DNA from: Burkholderia guangdongensis
Lineage (GTDB): Bacteria; Pseudomonadota; Gammaproteobacteria; Burkholderiales; Burkholderiaceae
Reading direction: 5' to 3'
DNA length: 64,000 nt
Assembly (NCBI RefSeq): GCF_013403875.1
Contig: NZ_JACBNX010000013.1
Location: forward strand, 62,001 to 126,000
The translations under genes and the position numbers were made by a program. The notes beneath the pieces were generated by a model. It saw nothing but the letters and a program-made list of their open reading frames with translations. It had not been told where the DNA came from and made no database searches. Each line of letters opens with the position of its first letter. Position 1 is the first letter of the stretch. Of this stretch, positions 19,240-27,541 are shown one piece after another.

Positions 19240-21297
19240 TTACTCGGCGTTTTCGCCCCGGCCCCTGTGCTGCGCCGCCAGCCGTTCCTGCTGGGCCGGC
19301 GGGACGGGGTCGTAATGACTCAGCTGGATGCTGTAACCGCCGTGTCCGCTCGCGATCGCATTCAGGCGCGACTGGTAGTCGTCGAGTTCGGCGAGCGGAA
19401 CCTTTCCCGCAATGACGACCGCATCGCCGCCGGCCGTGCGCGTGCCATGCACCTGCCCGCGGCGCGCGGACAGGTCGCCGATGATGTCGCCCATCGTCGC
19501 TTCGGGCGTGACCACCTCGATGTCGACGATCGGTTCGAGCACGATCGGCTGGGCTTTCAGCACCGCGTCGATAAAGGCTTTGCGGCCTGCCGTGACGAAA
19601 GCCACTTCTTTCGAGTCGACCGGGTGGCTCTTGCCGTCGAATACGGTGACGCGCACGTCTTGCATCGGAAAGCCCGCCAGCGGCCCGCTCTCGATGACCT
19701 GCTGGATGCCTTTTTCGACCGCCGGAATGAACTGAGATGGAATCGCGCCGCCCTTGACGGCATCGACGAACTCGAACCCCACGCCGCGCGGCAGCGGCTC
19801 CACGCGCAGCATGACTTCACCGAACTGGCCGGCGCCGCCGGTTTGCTTCTTGTGCCGGTAGTGGCCCTCCGCCTTGCCGACGATGGTTTCCCGCCACGCG
19901 ATGGTCGGCGGCCTCGTGATGACTTCGAGCTTGTACTGGTCCGTCAGCCGCTCGAGCATGAAGCGCACGTGCAGCTCGCCGAGCCCGCGCACGACGGTCT
20001 CGTTGGTGCCGGCCGGGTGCTCGATCAGCAGGCACGGATCCTCGGCCGCGAGCTTTTGCAGGACCTCCCACAAACGCTGTTCGTTGCCGCGGCGCGCCGG
20101 CTCGATCGCGAGGCCATAAATCGGCGTGGGGAAATCGAGTGGCGTGAGGTGGACGTTGCCGTCTTCGGGGGCGTCGTGCAGCACGGCGTCGAAGCCGATC
20201 TCGTCGGCCTTCGGGACAGCGCATATATTGCCGGGCCCGGCTCGCAGGATATCGGTGTGTTCCTTGCCCTGCAGCATCAACAGGCGGGCTATCCTGAACG
20301 GCTGACGCCCGTCGCCGATATAGAGCTGGCCATCGCGCACCACCGTGCCTTGATGGATGCGGAACACGGCCATTTTGCCGATATAGGGATCGATCGCGAT
20401 CTTGAATACATGCGCGAGCACGTGCTTGCCGGCGACAGGCTCCGCATGCATGGTCGTCACCCGTCCGTCGACTTCGCGGTAGAAGCGGGGCGGGTTGCCT
20501 TCGGTGACATTGGGCAGGAGTCGTACGAACACGTCGAGCAACTGGGGGACGCCGGCGCCGGTGGCCGCCGATGTGAAGCAGACCGGCACCAGATGGCCTT
20601 CGCGCAACGCGCGCTCGAAGGGCGCGTGCAGTTGTTCCGGGCGGATGGCTTCGCCCTGTTCCAGATAGAGCTCCATCAATTCGGGGTCGAGTTCGATCAC
20701 CTGGTCGATGAGCGCATTGTGCGCGGCTTCCACCGAATGAAAGTCGGCTTCGCCCGCCGGGTTGAAAAAACAGTCCACCACGTCACTGCCGCCCCGCGCG
20801 GGCAGATTGATGGGCAGGCATGTGTTGCCGAACGTCGCCTGAATCTGTGCCAGTAGCCCCGGAAGATCGACCTTCTCGCCGTCGATGCCGTTCACGATGA
20901 TCATCCGGCAGAGTTCGCGTTGCTGCGCGTACGCCATCATCCGGCGCGTGGTCAATTCGATGCGGGTGCGGGCGTTGATCACGATCGCGGCCGTTTCGAC
21001 GGCGGGCAGCGCGCTGATCGCCAGGCCGGCGAAGTCGGGATAGCCGGGCGTGTCGAGCAGATAGATGCGCGTGTCGTGGTAGTGAAAGTGGGCGACGGCG
21101 GAGCCGAGCGAGTGGTGATACTTGCGCTCGAGCGGATCGAAATCACACAGCGCGGTGCCGCGGTTCACGCTGCCCGGCGCGTGCAGGGCGCCGCCCTGGT
21201 GCAGCAGCGCTTCGGCAAGCGACGTCTTTCCGCATCCGGCGTGCCCGACCAGGGCGATAGTACGAATGGCTTCGGGGCTGTCATTCATGGCCGCCAT
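19240..21297 (-). CDS. EF-G-like translational GTPase
   Basis: 685 residues arranged as EF-G: GTPase domain (about 1-270), domain II, domain III, domain IV (TGGAGQFGEVMLRVEP) and domain V (TPEATMGDIIGDLSARRG). The P-loop is GHAGCGKTS and switch II is DTPGYPDF. Switch I reads HHSLGSAV instead of RGITI, as in the bacterial EF-G-like branch. The NKxD guanine-specificity motif is replaced by NGID, losing the Lys. It is therefore not the housekeeping translocase. The start could be 21297 or 21288. The sigma-factor gene on the same strand begins 205 bases downstream. A role in stress translation or ribosome handling is an inference. Confidence 0.9.
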   Translation of the reverse strand: MAAMNDSPEAIRTIALVGHAGCGKTSLAEALLHQGGALHAPGSVNRGTALCDFDPLERKYHHSLGSAVAHFHYHDTRIYLLDTPGYPDFAGLAISALPAVETAAIVINARTRIELTTRRMMAYAQQRELCRMIIVNGIDGEKVDLPGLLAQIQATFGNTCLPINLPARGGSDVVDCFFNPAGEADFHSVEAAHNALIDQVIELDPELMELYLEQGEAIRPEQLHAPFERALREGHLVPVCFTSAATGAGVPQLLDVFVRLLPNVTEGNPPRFYREVDGRVTTMHAEPVAGKHVLAHVFKIAIDPYIGKMAVFRIHQGTVVRDGQLYIGDGRQPFRIARLLMLQGKEHTDILRAGPGNICAVPKADEIGFDAVLHDAPEDGNVHLTPLDFPTPIYGLAIEPARRGNEQRLWEVLQKLAAEDPCLLIEHPAGTNETVVRGLGELHVRFMLERLTDQYKLEVITRPPTIAWRETIVGKAEGHYRHKKQTGGAGQFGEVMLRVEPLPRGVGFEFVDAVKGGAIPSQFIPAVEKGIQQVIESGPLAGFPMQDVRVTVFDGKSHPVDSKEVAFVTAGRKAFIDAVLKAQPIVLEPIVDIEVVTPEATMGDIIGDLSARRGQVHGTRTAGGDAVVIAGKVPLAELDDYQSRLNAIASGHGGYSIQLSHYDPVPPAQQERLAAQHRGRGENAE

Positions 21298-21746
21298 CGT
21301 CCAGCAGTGGGTACTTAGCCATTATTGGCGAAAAATGGGGGATTTGCCGTAGGTGGTGAGTGGAGGGGCGGGCTGGTCGCCATCCGGCCAATGTTTTCCT
21401 GGCCGACGCGGGTTGGCGAGACCATGCTGGCTCGATGGGAGAGCGTCGATCTCGTTGCAGAGGCCTGGCTCATTCCTGCGGCTGATACCCAGACCAACAC
21501 TGCCTTGACCGTTTAACCCTCCGATATTTGCCATGCGTCAGCTTGAGGCATTGAAAGGGAGGAACCAGCAGCGTGAACGTCAATCGGATTGGGGGTTCCC
21601 GGCGGTCAATGCGAGCGCCTTGATCTGCTGACTCGATCCGACGCCGACAACGTGACGATCCTGGGGGGCTGCCTGATCGTGCGTCCGACAGCGTTCGTCG
21701 GCAATGGCGTAGCAGCGTGCGTTTATAGCAAAAAAGAGATAAACTG
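21298..21746. other. 449-base region without a gene; operator-like repeat at its end
   Basis: No frame here has both a ribosome site and recognisable sequence. Just before the toxin gene, GTTTAT (21721-21726) and ATAAAC (21739-21744) form an inverted repeat around an A-rich spacer in an AT-rich patch. This is plausibly the toxin-antitoxin promoter and autoregulatory operator. Confidence 0.45.
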
Positions 21747-22064
21747 ATGGCGTGGCATATTGATCTTTTACCTCAGGCTGAAGCCGAATTGATGTCCCTG
21801 CCCGAGGATATGCGCGCTCGTTTCCTTCACATCGCTGAGATGCTGGTCGAATTCGGGCCGCAACGTGTAGGGATGCCCCATGTTCGTCCGCTCGAGGCCA
21901 AACTATGGGAAATCCGTATGACGGGGCGGGATGGCATCGCGCGCGCGATCTATGTCACGCAGACGGGGCAGCGTCTGACTGTGCTGCACATCTTCGTCAA
22001 AAAGACGCAAAAGACGCCGCGCCGTGCGATTGAGACGGCCCGCGCACGAATGAAGGAGGATTGA
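21747..22064 (+). CDS. HigB/RelE-type toxin (Gp49-like)
   Basis: 105 residues of the phage-derived Gp49-like/HigB family, ribosome-dependent mRNA endonucleases. Family features are LWEIRMTGRDGIARAIYV in the middle and the C-terminal LHIFVKKTQKTPRRAIETA. The toxin precedes the antitoxin, with a 3-base gap, the order typical of higBA. There is little ribosome-site sequence, as is common for toxins. It sits between an empty region and tRNA-Pro, and its GC and codon use are lower than in the core genes, suggesting acquisition. Function is by family only. Confidence 0.88.
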   Translation: MAWHIDLLPQAEAELMSLPEDMRARFLHIAEMLVEFGPQRVGMPHVRPLEAKLWEIRMTGRDGIARAIYVTQTGQRLTVLHIFVKKTQKTPRRAIETARARMKED

Positions 22065-22067
22065 GAG

Positions 22068-22349
22068 ATGACCGCCCTCGCGACCTTGAAAAAGCGTCTG
22101 TTGTCGGATCCGAAAACCAAAGCCGAGTATGACGCGCAGGCGCCGGAATTTGCCGTTGCGCGCGAGCTCATCGCGGCGCGGGTGCGTGCCGGACTGACGC
22201 AGGAACAACTGGCCGAGAAGATGCAGACGACGCAATCGACCATTGCGCGGATGGAGAGCGGGCGGACTTTACCGTCGCTGCGCACGTTATCCCGTTACGC
22301 CGAGGCGACAGGGAGTCGTGCAGTGGTGCGGCTTGAGGCGGCGCGCTAG
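22068..22349 (+). CDS. HigA-type XRE antitoxin
   Basis: 93 residues with a Cro/C1-type helix-turn-helix at about 45-80 (LTQEQLAEKMQTTQSTIARMESG), then RTLPSLRTLSRYAEATG. The N-terminal 40 residues probably wrap the toxin. A strong AAGGAGG overlaps the end of the toxin gene, giving the antitoxin better translation. It should neutralise the upstream HigB-like toxin and repress the shared promoter. A decayed homologue of this HTH lies at 32013-32111. Confidence 0.9.
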   Translation: MTALATLKKRLLSDPKTKAEYDAQAPEFAVARELIAARVRAGLTQEQLAEKMQTTQSTIARMESGRTLPSLRTLSRYAEATGSRAVVRLEAAR

Positions 22350-22361
22350 CGCCTTGTCCAG

Positions 22362-22401
22362 AAAAAAGAAAAGGGGTTACAGGCCAATGGCGTGTAACCC
22401 C
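22362..22401 (-). terminator. Terminator of tRNA-Pro
   Basis: A 9-bp perfect stem, GGGGTTACA (22373-22381) / TGTAACCCC (22393-22401), is followed in the minus-strand direction by a T-rich run (22372 down to 22362). It ends the tRNA-Pro transcript 11 bases after the encoded CCA. Confidence 0.85.
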
Positions 22402-22411
22402 TTGATTCCCT

Positions 22412-22488
22412 TGGTCGGAGCGATAGGATTCGAACCTACGACCCTCTGATCCCAAATCAGATGCGCTACCAGGCTGCGCTACGCTCCG
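22412..22488 (-). tRNA. tRNA-Pro (UGG)
   Basis: 77 nucleotides including an encoded CCA (22412-22414). The acceptor stem CGGAGCG/CGCTCCG is fully paired. The anticodon arm TCTGA-TTTGGGA-TCAGA gives anticodon TGG. The T arm contains GGTTCGAATCC. A promoter lies just upstream and a terminator just downstream. Its 3' end faces the toxin-antitoxin pair, a typical insertion side for mobile DNA. Confidence 0.97.
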
Positions 22489-22499
22489 ACGAATCGATG

Positions 22500-22529
22500 A
22501 TTCTATCGCTTAATATCACACCTGGTCAA
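22500..22529 (-). promoter_or_regulatory. Promoter of tRNA-Pro
   Basis: On the minus strand TTGACC (22529-22524), an 18-base spacer and TAGAAT (22505-22500) lie 12 bases before the tRNA 5' end. This is a strong sigma-70 match at the right distance. Confidence 0.7.
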
Positions 22530-22594
22530 ATTCCTTGCGCCCGCGCCGCCAGATCCGAGCCGTGGCGCTTCCCATTCCGGACGGAGAGACGACG

Positions 22595-23056
22595 ATGATG
22601 AACCTGATCTTGTGGCGCCACGCGGAAGCCGAGGAGGATGCGACGTGCGATCTCGCGCGCCAGTTGACCGGCCGCGGTCGCAAGGATGCGCAGGCGATGG
22701 CGAAGTGGCTGCGTAGCCGGCTCGAGAGCAATCACGTGATCATCGCGAGCCCCGCCGCGCGCACCGTGCAGACCGCCGAGTCGCTGACCGACCAGTACCG
22801 GACCGACTACTCGCTCTCGCCCGGCGCCACCGTCGATGACGTGCTGACCGCCGCCGGCTGGCCCGACGGGATCGCGCCGACCGTCGTGATCGTCGGGCAC
22901 CAGCCGACGCTCGGCAGCGTCGCCGCGCACCTGATCACCGGCAGCGCCGACAGCTGGAGCGTGAAAAAAGGCGGCATCGTGTGGCTCGCGAGCCGCGCGC
23001 GCGATGGCGACCGGCAGGCGATCCTGCGGGCGGTGATCTCGCCGGATCTCGTCTGA
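22595..23056 (+). CDS. sixA: Phosphohistidine phosphatase SixA
   Basis: Histidine-phosphatase-superfamily enzyme, 153 residues, that removes phosphate from phosphohistidine in relay proteins. The catalytic His is in LWRHAEAEED at the N-terminus; the second active-site His is in VIVGHQPTLGS; the Arg pair includes ASPAARTVQTA. The start at 22595 (or 22598, MM) follows GGAGAG. It is a free-standing gene transcribed away from tRNA-Pro. Confidence 0.9.
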   Translation: MMNLILWRHAEAEEDATCDLARQLTGRGRKDAQAMAKWLRSRLESNHVIIASPAARTVQTAESLTDQYRTDYSLSPGATVDDVLTAAGWPDGIAPTVVIVGHQPTLGSVAAHLITGSADSWSVKKGGIVWLASRARDGDRQAILRAVISPDLV

Positions 23057-23109
23057 TTCCCATTCATCCGATTGTTTCGGAGGGCTTTCCGTCAAGTCAG
23101 GTTGGCGAC

Positions 23110-23149
23110 ATGTCATTGAAAGGACACCGTTTTGCCATGCGAGCGTCAT
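23110..23149 (+). promoter_or_regulatory. Candidate PhoB-box array upstream of olsB
   Basis: Four half-sites lie in exact 11-bp phase: ATGTCAT (23110, 6/7 match to CTGTCAT), AGGACAC (23121, weak), TTGCCAT (23132, 5/7) and GCGTCAT (23143, 5/7). The last is 57 bases before the olsB ATG. The phasing is the persuasive part; individual matches are modest. Confidence 0.55.
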
Positions 23150-23206
23150 GGCCGGTTACTACATTGGCGGGCATGTCGTCCTATTCCTTACGATCAGGAA
23201 AGCCTA

Positions 23207-24013
23207 ATGCGAGAACTGCCGACGCCTACGCTCCCCTTCGCCTCGCTGCCCCTCGACACGACGCGCCGCCATCTGCCGCGCGCGGCTGAAACCGTCACGT
23301 CGGAATATCGTCTGCGTGCCGCGTGGGCACGCACCGAAGACGAACTGCGCGAGGCCCAGCGCCTGCGCTACAACGTGTTCGCCGACGAGATGGGCGCGCA
23401 GGTCGGCGGCCCCGCCGGCCTCGACGTCGACGCGTTCGACGCCTATTGCGACCATCTGCTCGTGCGCGATCTCGATACGCTGAAAGTCGTCGGCACCTAT
23501 CGCGTGCTGCCGCCGCATCAGGCCGCGCGTATCGGCCGCCTGTACGCGGAAGGCGAATTCGACCTGTCGCGTCTCACGCACCTGCGCGGCAAGATGGTCG
23601 AGGTCGGCCGCTCGTGCGTGCATCGCGACTATCGCAGCGGCGCCGTGATCATGGCGCTCTGGGGCGGCCTCGGCGCGTACATGATGCAGAACGGCTACGA
23701 GACGATGCTCGGCTGCGCGAGCGTGTCGATGGCCGACGGCGGCCACTATGCGGCGAACCTCTATCAGTCGCTGTCCGCGAGCGCGCTGACCGCGCCCGAA
23801 TATCGCGCGTTCGCGCACACGCCGCTGCCGGTCGACGACCTGCAGACCGGCACCGCCGTCGCGCCGCCGCCGCTGATCAAGGGCTATCTGCGTCTCGGCG
23901 CGAAGATCTGCGGCGCGCCCGCGTGGGATCCCGACTTCAACTGCGCGGATTTCCTGACGCTGTTCCGCCTGTCGGACATCAACGCGCGCTACGCCCGCCA
24001 CTTCCTCGGCTGA
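23207..24013 (+). CDS. olsB: L-ornithine N-alpha-acyltransferase OlsB
   Basis: Transfers a 3-hydroxyacyl group from acyl-ACP to ornithine, giving lyso-ornithine lipid, the first step to the phosphorus-free membrane lipid. It has 268 residues from the ATG at 23207, preceded by AGGAA; the frame is open earlier but has no better start. The GNAT-like OlsB signature is visible: EAQRLRYNVFADEMGA, then KMVEVGRSCVHRDYRSG, and the C-terminal KGYLRLGAKICGAPAWDPDF. No olsA follows; the neighbour on the opposite strand is a small membrane protein. Pho-box-like repeats upstream suggest induction under phosphate limitation. Confidence 0.92.
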   Translation: MRELPTPTLPFASLPLDTTRRHLPRAAETVTSEYRLRAAWARTEDELREAQRLRYNVFADEMGAQVGGPAGLDVDAFDAYCDHLLVRDLDTLKVVGTYRVLPPHQAARIGRLYAEGEFDLSRLTHLRGKMVEVGRSCVHRDYRSGAVIMALWGGLGAYMMQNGYETMLGCASVSMADGGHYAANLYQSLSASALTAPEYRAFAHTPLPVDDLQTGTAVAPPPLIKGYLRLGAKICGAPAWDPDFNCADFLTLFRLSDINARYARHFLG

Positions 24014-24259
24014 GCGTTTCCGCTTGCCTTTCGGCAAAGCGGCGCGCGCGCCCGGGCGGCCGCGCGCGCACAAGTACACCGCCACGCGGCGCGATGCCGC
24101 GCGGCGGCATGTTCAGGACGTCAGGCGTCCGGACGAATATCCAGTCCGATCGCGGTGCGCAACGCACATGCCGGCTCCCGCCGGCACGCGCGGCACATCA
24201 TCACGCCACGCGCTTCGGCGTGCGTAAAAAGTCGGATCGGGGAGGGCGGCGCGCCCGGC

Positions 24260-24427
24260 TCAGTGCCGGTGCCGCCAGTCGAGCAGATGGTGTTCCGCCA
24301 TCCAGTGGTGGACTATCCCTTCGCCGCCGTGCGAACGCTTGTATTCATGCGATTCGAATACGGACAGCGCCACCAGAACCATCACACCGACGAGCAGGCC
24401 GACCAGGCCGGCGATTTCTTCAGCAGT
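24260..24427 (-). CDS. Small single-span membrane protein
   Basis: 55 residues from the ATG at 24427, fixed by AGGAGG seven bases upstream. The N-terminus MTAEEIAGL leads into one hydrophobic helix (about 8-26), then a charged, His-rich tail with HEYKRSHGGEGIVHHW ending HLLDWRHRH. Eight histidines in 30 residues hint at metal binding, which is speculative. It is transcribed alone and convergent with olsB. No family recognised. Confidence 0.7.
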   Translation of the reverse strand, partial: TAEEIAGLVGLLVGVMVLVALSVFESHEYKRSHGGEGIVHHWMAEHHLLDWRHRH

Positions 24428-24593
24428 CATGGCAGCCTCCTTCACTCGGCAAAGCGCCATGCTGTACATATTAGGACAACTGCAATCGCTTTTCGTAGGG
24501 GCAATCGCGCGAAAAGCCGGGGTCGGACCTCGTCGGCGCGGGCGGCGTCCGCGTGCTTTCGCACGCGTTTGTCCGCTTTCGCCCATTTTGGCG

Positions 24594-25973
24594 CTACGTC
24601 GCGTGCGCGGGCGACGCGTCGATGTCGACGCCGACGCTGGCCGACAGCGCGGGCAGGTAGCGCGCGAGCGTCGCGCCGCGCGCGGCCATGAACAGCAGCA
24701 GCGCGAGCCAGAGGCCGTGATTGCCGAGCGGGGCGGCGAGCACGAGCGTTGCCGCGGCGAACACCGCGGACGACGCGGCCATCGCGCGCATCAGCGAACG
24801 CGTCTGCGTCGCGCCGATGAACACGCCGTCGAACAGAAAACCCCAGACCGACACGATGGGCGACACCACGGCCCACGGCAAGTAGCGGTCGGCGACCGCG
24901 CGAACCGCGGGTTGATCGGTCAGGCCCGCGACGATCCAGCTGCCGGCGATCCAGTAGACGAGCGAGAACCCGAGCGCGCCGAGCACCGACCAGAACAGCG
25001 TGATCCGCACCGCCTGCCGGAACGCGGCGCGGTCGCGCGCGCCGGCCGCCGCGCCAACGAGCGCCTCGGCCGCGTGCGCGAAGCCGTCGAGGCCGTATGC
25101 CATGAACGTCTGAAAATTCAGCAGCAGCGCGTTGGCCGCGAGCGTCGCGTCGCCTTGCTTCGCGCCGAGATGCGCGAACCAGCCGAACACGACCAGCAGG
25201 CACAGCGTCCGGATGAAGATGTCGCGATTGAGCACGACGAGACGCTCGAGCGCCGCGCGGTCGAGCAGCGCGCGCGGCACGAGCGGCGGCAGCCCGCGCG
25301 GACGCAATTGCCACAGCAGCCACGCGCCGAGCGCGAAGCCGCACGCGTCGGCGGTCGCGGTCGCCGCGCCGATCCCGGCGATGCCCCAGCCGAATCCGTA
25401 CACGTAGAGCAGCACGGCGACGATGTTCACGGCGTTGATGAATACCTGTGTGACGAGCGCGAGCCGCACGCGCTGCACACCGAGCAGATAGCCGAGCACG
25501 ACGTAGTTCGCGAGCGCGAACGGCGCGGCCCAGATCCGTGCGCGACAGTACGCGTGCGCGGTCGCGCGCACCGCGTCGCTGCCGCCGAGCGCGGTCAGCG
25601 CGAACGACACGAGTGGCGCCTGCAGCGCGAGCACCGCGATGCCGAGCACGAACGCGACGGCGAGCGCGCGCAGCACGTTCAGGCGGATGCCGTTCGTGTC
25701 GCGCGCGCCGTGCGCCTGCGCGACGAGGCCGGTCGTGCCCATCCGCAGGAAGCCGAAACCCCAGAACACGAAATTGAAGAACAGCCCGCCGAGTGCGACG
25801 CCGCCGAGGAACTGCGCGCCGTCGAGATGGCCGGCGACCGCGGTGTCGACGGCGCCGAGGATCGGCTGGGTCAGGTTCGCGATAACGATCGGGAACGCGA
25901 GCGCAAGCACGCGCCGGTGCGACGCGGCCGCCGGCCGTGGCGCGGCGGCGGAGGATGACGCGGATTCGGACAT
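24594..25973 (-). CDS. MATE-family exporter (DinF type)
   Basis: 459 residues with about 12 membrane segments. The N-terminus runs from an Ala/Ser-rich leader into RVLALAFPIVIANLTQPILGAVDTA, the classic MATE/DinF opening, with GFLRMGTTGLVAQAHGA and the second-half repeat VLNRDIFIRTL. Such proteins export cationic drugs or protect from oxidative and bile stress using H+ or Na+ gradients; the substrate is not readable. The DUF2288 gene ends 10 bases before its start on the same strand, so the two are probably co-transcribed. Confidence 0.9.
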   Translation of the reverse strand: MSESASSSAAAPRPAAASHRRVLALAFPIVIANLTQPILGAVDTAVAGHLDGAQFLGGVALGGLFFNFVFWGFGFLRMGTTGLVAQAHGARDTNGIRLNVLRALAVAFVLGIAVLALQAPLVSFALTALGGSDAVRATAHAYCRARIWAAPFALANYVVLGYLLGVQRVRLALVTQVFINAVNIVAVLLYVYGFGWGIAGIGAATATADACGFALGAWLLWQLRPRGLPPLVPRALLDRAALERLVVLNRDIFIRTLCLLVVFGWFAHLGAKQGDATLAANALLLNFQTFMAYGLDGFAHAAEALVGAAAGARDRAAFRQAVRITLFWSVLGALGFSLVYWIAGSWIVAGLTDQPAVRAVADRYLPWAVVSPIVSVWGFLFDGVFIGATQTRSLMRAMAASSAVFAAATLVLAAPLGNHGLWLALLLFMAARGATLARYLPALSASVGVDIDASPAHAT

Positions 25974-25983
25974 GGCGGCCGCG

Positions 25984-26307
25984 TCAGGTGCGTGCCTGCA
26001 CGCAGACCCATGGCGACACGACGACCGCCCACAGTTCGGGATTGCGCTCGGCGTAATCGCGCGCGGTCTCGGCCGGCATCCGGCTGACGTGGCCGGCGGC
26101 GAGCCATCGGGTGATCTGGTCGGCGTCGTCGTTCGCGATCGCTTCAGCGACGCTGACGAGATCGAGATCGCGCGCGACCGACAGCAGCTTGCCCTGCGCG
26201 AAGAAGCGTTCGAGGTCGCACCAGTCGATCTTGGCGGTTTCGCCGAGGAGTTTCGCGTAGTGCGGGCTATGCGACGCGCCCGGGGTGGGGGATTCGTGTT
26301 CGGACAT
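25984..26307 (-). CDS. DUF2288 family protein
   Basis: 107 residues from the ATG at 26307. The body matches the DUF2288 pattern: LLGETAKIDWCDLERFFAQG, then DLDLVSVAEAIANDD and the C-terminal LWAVVVSPWVCVQ. It is cytosolic, with no signal or membrane segment. The function of the family is unknown. It lies directly upstream of the MATE gene on the same strand. Confidence 0.88.
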   Translation of the reverse strand: MSEHESPTPGASHSPHYAKLLGETAKIDWCDLERFFAQGKLLSVARDLDLVSVAEAIANDDADQITRWLAAGHVSRMPAETARDYAERNPELWAVVVSPWVCVQART

Positions 26308-26524
26308 CGGATTCGGAAAAAAACGGCGTGTGAGCGCCACTATAAACCATCGCGTCGCGCGCCCGGTGCGCGTGCATCGAACGTGGCGCGGCACCGGATT
26401 TTCACGGGCGCGGACGGAGAAAGCGCGCGTATCCTAGGGAAGATTCGGACGTCCGCGCGGGCGAATGCGCTGTGCGCGATTCGGAAATGATGCGTATCAT
26501 CGGCCCAACTATTCCGATACGACC

Positions 26525-26644
26525 ATGAGTGGGTTTTTGATCGCCACGGGGCTCAGCCTGATCGGTATCGGCGCGCTGGTGAGGTTCGCGCGCCGGGTCG
26601 ATCCTCTCTCCGGCCGTCTGAGCGGCCGCCTCCGCAAGCGTTGA
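26525..26644 (+). CDS. Possible 39-residue membrane peptide
   Basis: ATG at 26525 encodes a hydrophobic stretch (GFLIATGLSLIGIGALV) followed by an Arg-rich tail ending GRLRKR. This gives a plausible single-span topology. No Shine-Dalgarno is visible. A palindrome ATGAT-GCGT-ATCAT (26487-26500) lies upstream. It could be chance in GC-rich DNA. Confidence 0.3.
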   Translation: MSGFLIATGLSLIGIGALVRFARRVDPLSGRLSGRLRKR

Positions 26645-26702
26645 ACGAGCGGCACCGCCGTGCGCGCGCCGCATGCGGCGCGTCGGTGCCGCGAGCAAAC
26701 GT

Positions 26703-27419
26703 TCAACGAGCCGGCAGATAGCGCGACGGATCGATCGAACGGCCCGCGTAGCGCAGCTCGAAATGCAGCGCGACACGATCGTTGTCGGTGTCGCCCATCT
26801 CCGCGATCGTTTGCCCCTGCGTGACCGACTGCCCTTCGCTGACGAGCAGGCGCCGGTTGTGCGCATACGCGGTCAGGTAATCGCCGTCGTGCTTCAGGAT
26901 CAGCAGATTGCCGTAGCCGCGCAGCCCGTTGCCCGCATACACGACGACGCCCGGCGCGGCCGCGACGACCGGCGTGCCCACCGCGCTTGCGATATCGATG
27001 CCTTTCGACTTCCCGCCGTCGAAGTTGCGGACCACGTTGCCGCGTGCCGGCCAGATCAGCGAGATGCCGTTCGCGGGCGGCGCGGACGAATCGGCGGCCG
27101 CCGACTGCGCGGGGCGGCTCGTGGTGCTGCCGGTGCTGCCGGTGCTCGGCGACGATGCGGTTGCGGCGCCGCCCGGCGGCGTCACGCGCAGCATCTGGCC
27201 GACGTCGATCGAATCGGGATTCGCGATGTTGTTCCAGCGGACGATGTTCTGAACCGACTGACGGTTCGCGCGCGCGATCTTGTAGAGCGTGTCGCCGCGC
27301 GCGACGCGATAGTAGCCGGGGCCGACGGGCCCGGACGAGTCGACGGACGCGGTGCCGCAGGCGACGAGAAGCGCGGCGGACGAGGCCGCGACGAGGCGTT
27401 TGATTGTTGTTCCGGACAT
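26703..27419 (-). CDS. LysM/LytM (NlpD-like) lipoprotein
   Basis: 238 residues. A lipoprotein signal with lipobox LVAC places the lipid-modified Cys at residue 21. LysM domain at about 36-80 (YYRVARGDTLYKIARANR), a Ser/Ala/Pro linker, then an M23/LytM domain at about 120-235. The peptidase metal ligands are missing: the HxGxD box reads SKGIDIA and the HxH box reads LHFELR. It should therefore bind peptidoglycan and activate amidases, as NlpD/EnvC do, rather than cut. The start at 27419 excludes a long open frame antisense to nothing recognisable upstream. The epimerase gene upstream is on the same strand, 122 bases away. Confidence 0.92.
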   Translation of the reverse strand: MSGTTIKRLVAASSAALLVACGTASVDSSGPVGPGYYRVARGDTLYKIARANRQSVQNIVRWNNIANPDSIDVGQMLRVTPPGGAATASSPSTGSTGSTTSRPAQSAAADSSAPPANGISLIWPARGNVVRNFDGGKSKGIDIASAVGTPVVAAAPGVVVYAGNGLRGYGNLLILKHDGDYLTAYAHNRRLLVSEGQSVTQGQTIAEMGDTDNDRVALHFELRYAGRSIDPSRYLPAR

Positions 27420-27541
27420 GGAATCTCTCAGGATCCTGCCGCGCGGTATGCGACACGGCGATACAAAACGTCCGATTTTAACGGGTTCGAAGCCCGGTTT
27501 GCCTTTTGGCGCCGCCGCGCTTGCGCGCGGCGGACGCCGCG

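Noticed and set aside
26487..26500. Palindrome ATGAT-GCGT-ATCAT as a Fur box
   Set aside because: The spacing and flanks do not fit the 19-bp Fur pattern; only the central half-words match.
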